Positions 6,565 to 10,794 of a stretch of 10,794 nt of DNA are shown here, piece by piece. The DNA is taken from the NCBI GenBank assembly GCA_030695285.1, contig JAUYTF010000034.1, forward strand, positions 1 through 10,794. The letters run 5' to 3'. This stretch comes from Eubacteriales bacterium. GTDB lineage: Bacteria; Bacillota; Clostridia; Christensenellales; CAG-138. A model generated the notes under the pieces. That model had not been told where the DNA came from. It was given only the letters and a program-made list of their open reading frames with translations, and did no database searches. Within the stretch, counting starts at the first letter, position 1. Every line of letters begins with the position of its first letter. A program made the translations under genes and the position numbers.

Positions 6565-9129
6565 TTATACAGCCTCGTCGGTTTCCTTGTTAAACTGAAA
6601 CCCTTCTTCCCGAAAGAGCGACACGCAGTGATCGACCACGATTTCGTCAAACTTCGTGCCTCTGCCCGCTTGTATTTCGGCAAGCGCCGCTTCTATGCCC
6701 AGCGCGGGGCGATAGGGGCGATGCGATGTCATCGCCTCCACCACATCCGCAACGGCAAGAATGCGGCTTTCGAGCAGTATCTGATCCCCTGAGACGTGAT
6801 TGGGATAGCCCGAACCGTCCAAGCGCTCGTGGTGCTGGTGTACCATTGTTGCAATGTCCTGCGGCAGACCCATTTCACGCACGATGTTATAGCTGTATTC
6901 AGCGTGCGTTTGCAAGAGCTGATACTCAAGGCTGGTGATCTTGCCGGGTTTGTTGAGGATATCCGAGGCGACGTGTATCTTCCCGATGTCGTGAATCAGC
7001 GCTCCGTACGAAAGGTTGATCATGCGCTCTCCTGAGAGCCCGCAGCGCGCGCCGATCTGGCAGGAGAGCTGCTGCACGCGCCGCTGATGCCCCGCCGTAT
7101 AAGCATCGCGCAGTTCGCCGATTTTTGAGATTGCGTTGATGGACTGCTCCAGCCGTTTTCTCAGGATTTCGTTTGTAGTGATCAGGGAGTTGTGCTGCTT
7201 TTGAATCTCTTCCTCCATCTTTCTGCGGTCGGTGATGTCGCGGATCAACCCTTCTGTGCCAATTACGTCCCCGGCTTCGTTTCTAAGATATTGCACATGC
7301 ATGGAAATCCAGATAAACGAGCCGTCCTTGCGCTTTCCGCGGCAAACATAGCTCGTCACGTGCCCGTCGGCCTGCAACTTGTCCAGCAGGACAACGCGGT
7401 CTTCCATGTTTGCATACGTCTGCTTTGTGTTTATCGCCATCATCTCTTCGGAGGATATATAACCGAATATCTGCGTCATGCGCGGGTTTATCAAAAAATA
7501 CGTTCCGTCCAACGAAGCCTGAAAAAAACCGTCCTGCAGGGTATTGAGGATTCTGTGGTTTTGCGCAAGGCTCTGTTCCAGGGTTTTCTCCGCTTGCTGG
7601 CGCTCGGTCATGTCCGTACCGATGGTGAGCATCGCTGGTTTGCCATCCCATTCAATCGGCCTTCCACAGATCAACAGCGGAATCGCACGCCCATCGATTG
7701 CTCTGGCGATAATTTCGTTTGTGATCTCGCCCTCCTGGCGGGCCCTTCGCGCGGATTTAGCAATGGCTTCGCTCGTGGCAGTAGCGCATAGATCGCTCAG
7801 CTTCATGGTCAGGAACGCCGAATTCTGATATCCGAGCATACTACAGGCATATTCATTGGCATACAGGATTTTTCCCGCATCATCGTGAATAATTATGGAG
7901 CTTGGCGCTACGTCGCAGATATGCGCGAGGCGGTTGATCTGCGCCTGCGCCTGCTCCGTTTCCTGCTGATAGCGAATCTGCTTGGTTACGTCCGAAAAAG
8001 TGCAGGCAAACTGCATGGGCGCAGGCCTGTATGCTGTCACGCTGAAATATTTGTCCAGCGCGGCAGAGTAGTTTTGAAATGTCACGGGTTCGCCCGTGAG
8101 CGCAACCTGACCATAGGTTTCGATCCAGAAGAGCTCTATTTCGGGCATGATGCTAAGAACGGTCCTGCCGATCAGATCGCTGCCGCATAGTCCGGTCATC
8201 CGTTCAAACGCGGGGTTAACCGCCAGATAGCGATAATCGACAGGAGCGCCTGCTTCATCGCAGATAATCTCATGCAGCGCAAAGCCGTCCACCATCTCCT
8301 GAAAGAGCAGCTGGTAGTTTTTTTGCGCTTTTCGCTGTGCAGTGATGTTTTCCATGATGGCATACACCTGATACGGCTTTTCTTCTCCGTCGTGAAACAG
8401 CGGGGTTGCGGTGACCGTGAGCCAGACGTGGTCGTTCAGTTGGGCGTTAAAAACGCCGAACGTATAGGGGCCAAAAGGCGTGCCTGTGCGCAGCGCGATC
8501 ATAGCCGGATGCTCGTCTCCGGGCAGCGGAGATCCGTCTTCCCGGATGGCATGCCATTCCGGCGTCTGTGAGGTGCGCTGAGACATTTCCTGAAAGGTAA
8601 GCCCCAACATTCGCTCCGCGGCGGGGTTAGCGGAGATCACCCAACCCTCAGCGTTTTGATACACAATTCCCTGCGCCATGGTCTCAAAGAGACGGCGGTA
8701 TTCCTCCTCGCGCTTGCTGTTTTTGCGCTCGATCCGCTGCTGCTCGGATACATCGCGGATGCTAGCACAAACATACGCATCGCCCTGAGACCAAAATGAG
8801 TGCGCGGAAACGAGGGCGGAATACCTGCTTCCGTCCCGCCGCCGGAAATATGCAGGGCGCGTTTCTAGAACGCCGGTTTTCGTCATGCTTGAGAGAAACA
8901 GCTCGTGATCCGCAGGATTATAGTAAAGGTTTAGCTCCAGCGCCGTTTTTCCGACGACTTCTTCCTGTGTATATCCAGTGATGCGGCAGAACCCGTCGTT
9001 GACATGCATGATCGCGCCGTCAGAGACGCGCGTGATCAGCGTTGCATCCGGGCTGGCTTGAAACACGGTCTGAAAGAACGCATCGTTAAACGAATGAACC
9101 GGAACACCGTATTTATCTTCCAAAAACAT
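6565..9129 (-). CDS. Five-PAS HD-GYP cyclic-di-GMP phosphodiesterase
   Basis: About 854 residues from the ATG at 9129. GGAGGTGAT lies only two bases before this ATG, so the TTG at 9123 (eight bases from GGAGG) may be the real start; the difference is two residues. Five PAS sensor domains follow one another at about residues 16-130, 143-268, 272-385, 397-508 and 523-638, each ending in a coiled connector such as IRDVSEQQ, MENITAQR, FSDVTKQ, GTDMTERQ and IRDITDRR. The C-terminal HD-GYP domain (about 665-845) has TAGHQRRV, the metal-binding HDIGK (713-717) and HHERLDGSGYP (766-776), all intact, so hydrolysis of cyclic-di-GMP is expected. No transmembrane segment is seen; it is probably a soluble sensor of several ligands or redox state. 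It faces the GGDEF gene across a shared terminator and has its own promoter. Confidence 0.95.
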   Translation of the reverse strand: MFLEDKYGVPVHSFNDAFFQTVFQASPDATLITRVSDGAIMHVNDGFCRITGYTQEEVVGKTALELNLYYNPADHELFLSSMTKTGVLETRPAYFRRRDGSRYSALVSAHSFWSQGDAYVCASIRDVSEQQRIERKNSKREEEYRRLFETMAQGIVYQNAEGWVISANPAAERMLGLTFQEMSQRTSQTPEWHAIREDGSPLPGDEHPAMIALRTGTPFGPYTFGVFNAQLNDHVWLTVTATPLFHDGEEKPYQVYAIMENITAQRKAQKNYQLLFQEMVDGFALHEIICDEAGAPVDYRYLAVNPAFERMTGLCGSDLIGRTVLSIMPEIELFWIETYGQVALTGEPVTFQNYSAALDKYFSVTAYRPAPMQFACTFSDVTKQIRYQQETEQAQAQINRLAHICDVAPSSIIIHDDAGKILYANEYACSMLGYQNSAFLTMKLSDLCATATSEAIAKSARRARQEGEITNEIIARAIDGRAIPLLICGRPIEWDGKPAMLTIGTDMTERQQAEKTLEQSLAQNHRILNTLQDGFFQASLDGTYFLINPRMTQIFGYISSEEMMAINTKQTYANMEDRVVLLDKLQADGHVTSYVCRGKRKDGSFIWISMHVQYLRNEAGDVIGTEGLIRDITDRRKMEEEIQKQHNSLITTNEILRKRLEQSINAISKIGELRDAYTAGHQRRVQQLSCQIGARCGLSGERMINLSYGALIHDIGKIHVASDILNKPGKITSLEYQLLQTHAEYSYNIVREMGLPQDIATMVHQHHERLDGSGYPNHVSGDQILLESRILAVADVVEAMTSHRPYRPALGIEAALAEIQAGRGTKFDEIVVDHCVSLFREEGFQFNKETDEAV

Positions 9130-9168
9130 CACCTCCGGATAAAAAATCACATTTATGCAACTACTGCT

Positions 9169-9197
9169 ATTGTATGGGCGTTATATGTCAATGTCAA
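9169..9197 (-). promoter_or_regulatory. Sigma-A promoter for the HD-GYP gene
   Basis: On the minus strand TTGACA (9192-9197), a 17-base spacer and TACAAT (9169-9174) form a near-consensus promoter. The -35 box is doubled (TTGACATTGACA). Predicted start is near 9162, giving a leader of about 33 bases ending in the GGAGGTGAT ribosome site. Confidence 0.75.
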
Positions 9198-9423
9198 CGC
9201 GTGCATGGAAACTCTTTTCCGTTTTTTGATTATAAATACGATAACGGTTTCATTATACAAAACGAAGCAAAATAGTAGACCAAAGACGTCCGAATGTTGA
9301 ATAAACAGGGGTGAAACAGCGGCAGAGAAACGCTATTGTGTATGCAGAATGAGAAAGCTTAAAGAGAGAAGGCGAGGGGAAAGCCGTGTGAAAATATTCA
9401 ATTATTGCATAAAACTCAGTTGT

Positions 9424-9873
9424 ACTGGCTATATGCTGCTTGCCGCAATAATGCGCCGCCGTTCCAGCGAAACACGGATGCAGTAGCTCAAGACGCGTCT
9501 GTTCGACATTATCGGTATATTCGCGGAAAACCTGCGCTGGACGACTATGCCGGACGGCACGGAGATCGGCGGCGGACTGTTTGCCACGACGGAGGATAAC
9601 CTCAGGCGGATGCTGCTCATCACAACGGCGGCATCTGAGTGGGCGAGCGTATCCTTTCGGAAGAATATGTGCGCCTCGCCACCAGCAAGCAGATCGATAT
9701 CGCGAGCGAGGCGCAGGTAATCCGCCCGCGCTGGATAACTTCGTTGGCTACGGGTTTCAAATGTAGATGTGCCGCCACCCCGGTTGCTATCGCGCGGACG
9801 GCGCATTCGGACAGCATTCCATCGTGTATCCCAAGCTGGATATGATCGTTTCCGTCAATGAGACGGCGGGTAG
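9424..9873 (+). pseudogene. Decayed fragment of a beta-lactamase-family serine hydrolase
   Basis: Three reading frames joined in order spell the C-terminal half of a class C beta-lactamase / penicillin-binding-protein-like serine hydrolase. First frame, from 9424: GYMLLAAIM, then LKTRLFDIIG, LRWTTMPDGTEIGGGLFATT and EDNLRRMLL. Second frame, from about 9642: ERILSEEYVRLATSKQID. Third frame, from about 9718: GNPPALDNFVGYGFQM, a stop, then MCRHPGCYRADGAFGQHS and IVYPKLDMIVSVNETAG. Both frame changes fit single-base losses, near 9638 and 9717. In-frame stops are TAG at 9484 and TAG at 9757, the latter where relatives usually have tryptophan (TGG to TAG). The N-terminal half with the catalytic SxxK is missing and the end merges into the direct repeat at 9879. 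The fragment cannot encode an active enzyme. Family recognition is by eye and should hold at the superfamily level. Confidence 0.75.
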
Positions 9874-9878
9874 CGTGC

Positions 9879-9960
9879 ACTGCCCACAAAAGAAATGAAT
9901 GTTCCCCTGAAACAGAGAAATTGAATTCTTCTTGTTGACACACAGGAAAACATGGCATAT
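9879..9960 (+). repeat. 82-bp direct repeat, copy 1 (with degenerate promoter)
   Basis: Matches 10014-10095 at a constant offset of 135 bases, with no gaps and about four substitutions. It carries TTGACA (9935-9940) and, 17 bases on, TATTTT (9958-9963) where copy 2 has TATAAT. No palindromic operator follows. It begins right after the serine hydrolase remnant. Confidence 0.9.
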
Positions 9961-10013
9961 TTTCGGTGAGGTTTTCTTATTGAAACTCTAATGAAAGCGG
10001 ATTAACGGCTGGT

Positions 10014-10095
10014 ACTGCCCGCAAAAGAAATAAATGTTCCCCTGAAACAGAAAAATTGAATTCTTCTTGTTGACACAGAGGAAAACATGGCATAT
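10014..10095 (+). repeat. 82-bp direct repeat, copy 2 (with intact promoter)
   Basis: The second copy starts at ACTGCCC and runs into the -10 box of the promoter serving the substrate-binding-protein gene. Identity stops within the -10 hexamer, so the copies differ exactly in promoter strength and in the downstream operator. Confidence 0.9.
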
Positions 10096-10098
10096 AAT
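10070..10098 (+). promoter_or_regulatory. Perfect-consensus sigma-A promoter (P1) of the sugar-transport gene
   Basis: TTGACA (10070-10075), 17-base spacer, TATAAT (10093-10098): both boxes match consensus exactly. Predicted start is near 10105, leaving a leader of about 209 bases. Such a strong promoter is usually held by a repressor, and an operator-like palindrome overlaps the start site. Confidence 0.85.
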
Positions 10099-10106
10099 CT
10101 AGACAA

Positions 10107-10120
10107 CTTAAACGCTTAAG
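10107..10120 (+). promoter_or_regulatory. Operator-like palindrome O1
   Basis: CTTAAACGCTTAAG has one mismatch from a perfect 14-base palindrome and is centred on CG, the shape of LacI/GalR-family operators. It lies just past the start of transcription from P1, where a bound repressor would block it. The regulator gene is not in the window. Confidence 0.7.
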
Positions 10121-10209
10121 CATATCATTTTCACTTTTCTTGCGATTCTTTATGGATGAAACACTTACTGTAAGAGAAATCTGGATACCTGAGGAAAAGA
10201 ATCCGTATA

Positions 10210-10238
10210 TTGATTAAACAAGCAAAAGAGTATAGAAT
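10210..10238 (+). promoter_or_regulatory. Possible second promoter (P2) in the leader
   Basis: TTGATT (10210-10215) and TAGAAT (10233-10238) are 17 bases apart. Both are imperfect. The second palindrome begins eleven bases after the -10 box, matching the P1-O1 arrangement, which is the main reason to list it. Confidence 0.4.
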
Positions 10239-10249
10239 GAATCTGCGGA

Positions 10250-10263
10250 CTTAAGCGCTTAAG
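10250..10263 (+). promoter_or_regulatory. Operator palindrome O2
   Basis: CTTAAGCGCTTAAG is a perfect 14-base palindrome with a central GCGC. It differs from O1 by one base. The two centres are 143 bases apart, so one dimeric or tetrameric repressor could bind both and loop the DNA. It lies 51 bases before the start codon of the transport gene. Confidence 0.75.
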
Positions 10264-10313
10264 GATCACCGATGCAACGTTCAATCAGGAAAGTTTAAAA
10301 GGAGGAAAGAATT

Positions 10314-10794
10314 GTGTTGAAAAAATCTACGGTAATCCTTATGGTCATCCTAATGGTTCTGGGTCTCTTTGCCGGTTGCCAGGCAGCCGCGCCGGAAGCC
10401 TCCGCGCCCGCCGCAACGGAGGAAGCAGCCAAAGCGGAAGCCGCAGCCCCCGCGGTTGAGGAGCCGATCACGATCGACTTCATGAACTTCTCCGCAAACG
10501 AGGGTGGGTTACTCACGCTCGGGCTCATGAAAGACCTCTTTGAGAAAGAGAACCCCAACATCACGGTCAACATTGAAACCTTTGGCTGGGACACATATGG
10601 CACGCAGCTGCAAACCCGCGTTGGCGGCGGCGATGCGCCGGATTGCTTCGAACTCGGTGTCGATGCGTTCCCGTCCTATGTCGACCAGAGCGCCGTCCTG
10701 CCGCTGGACGATCTGACCGCGGCGAGCACGACCGACCTGAGCGTGCTGACGGAGAAATCCGTGCAGGCGTTCTCTCTGGACGGCGTGAAATACG
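10314..10794 (+). CDS. Carbohydrate ABC transporter substrate-binding lipoprotein, partial
   Basis: The first 160 residues are visible and the gene continues past the right edge. The GTG at 10314 has GGAGG eight bases upstream (10301-10305). A lipoprotein signal peptide is clear: KK, a hydrophobic stretch ILMVILMVLGLF, and the lipobox FAGC with lipidated Cys22. A low-complexity Ala/Pro/Glu linker (about 23-48) tethers the domain to the membrane. The mature domain starts at ITIDFMNFSANEGG and continues with LMKDLFEKENPNITVNIE, QLQTRVGGGDAPDCFELG and VLPLDDLTA, the pattern of family 1 extracellular solute-binding proteins for sugars and oligosaccharides. The permease and other transport genes would be expected next, outside the window. 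Upstream are a consensus promoter and two LacI-type operators, so sugar-inducible expression is likely. The substrate cannot be told from this part. Confidence 0.93.
   Translation, partial: MLKKSTVILMVILMVLGLFAGCQAAAPEASAPAATEEAAKAEAAAPAVEEPITIDFMNFSANEGGLLTLGLMKDLFEKENPNITVNIETFGWDTYGTQLQTRVGGGDAPDCFELGVDAFPSYVDQSAVLPLDDLTAASTTDLSVLTEKSVQAFSLDGVKY

Noticed and set aside
9992..10005. TGAAAGCGGATTAA as a catabolite-repression (cre) site between the two direct repeats.
   Set aside because: Mismatches at conserved positions of the second half; not close enough to claim.
10152..10217. A 21-residue frame (MDETLTVREIWIPEEKNPYID) in the leader of the transport gene, as a possible leader peptide.
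   Set aside because: No ribosome binding site precedes the ATG, and there is no run of regulatory codons or attenuator hairpin after it.
1..10794. CRISPR arrays, tRNA or rRNA genes, insertion sequences and phage integration sites.
   Set aside because: None was seen on either strand: no regularly spaced repeats, no transposase or integrase coding sequence, and no recognisable tRNA arms.

Overview
The window looks like the chromosome of a Gram-positive, spore-former-related bacterium (Bacillota, probably class Clostridia). The evidence is strong AGGAGG-type ribosome binding sites, near-consensus sigma-A promoters, a lipoprotein-type sugar-binding protein, and a TIGR04076 / DUF6440 / YjbQ / CorA gene set typical of anaerobic Firmicutes. 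Most genes are GC-rich. The first ~2.4 kb are clearly AT-rich, which suggests they arrived by transfer. The species cannot be named from the sequence alone.

Layout. (1) 1-2429, minus strand: a two-gene operon. A 691-residue protein fuses a GNAT acetyltransferase domain, a PIN nuclease domain, a second GNAT-like domain and a PUA/ASCH-like C-terminus. It is followed five bases later by an ASCH-domain protein that runs off the window. This is the most unusual system here and may act on RNA or in defence. (2) 2643-3398, plus strand: an extended -10 promoter, a YjbQ/UPF0047 protein and, overlapping by ATGA, a TIGR04076 protein. (3) 3522-3722, minus strand: a small DUF6440 protein, divergent from (4) a CorA-type metal transporter at 3888-4826, plus strand. 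(5) 5148-6362, plus strand: a membrane diguanylate cyclase (GGDEF). It converges on (6) 6565-9129, minus strand, a five-PAS HD-GYP cyclic-di-GMP phosphodiesterase. The two share a strong hairpin terminator between them. The pair makes and degrades the same second messenger.

(7) 9130-10313 has no intact gene. It holds the phosphodiesterase promoter, a decayed fragment of a beta-lactamase-family serine hydrolase (two frameshifts and two in-frame stops), and an 82-bp direct repeat carrying a duplicated promoter. After these comes a regulatory leader with two CTTAARCGCTTAAG palindromes, each placed just downstream of a predicted promoter. (8) From 10314, plus strand, a lipoprotein substrate-binding protein of a carbohydrate ABC importer begins and runs off the right edge. 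The operators are likely bound by a LacI-family sugar repressor that is not in the window.

Several start codons were moved from the longest possible reading frame to the site with a matching ribosome binding site: 2429, 2689, 3888, 5148 and 9129. All domain assignments are by eye from the translated sequence; no database search was run.
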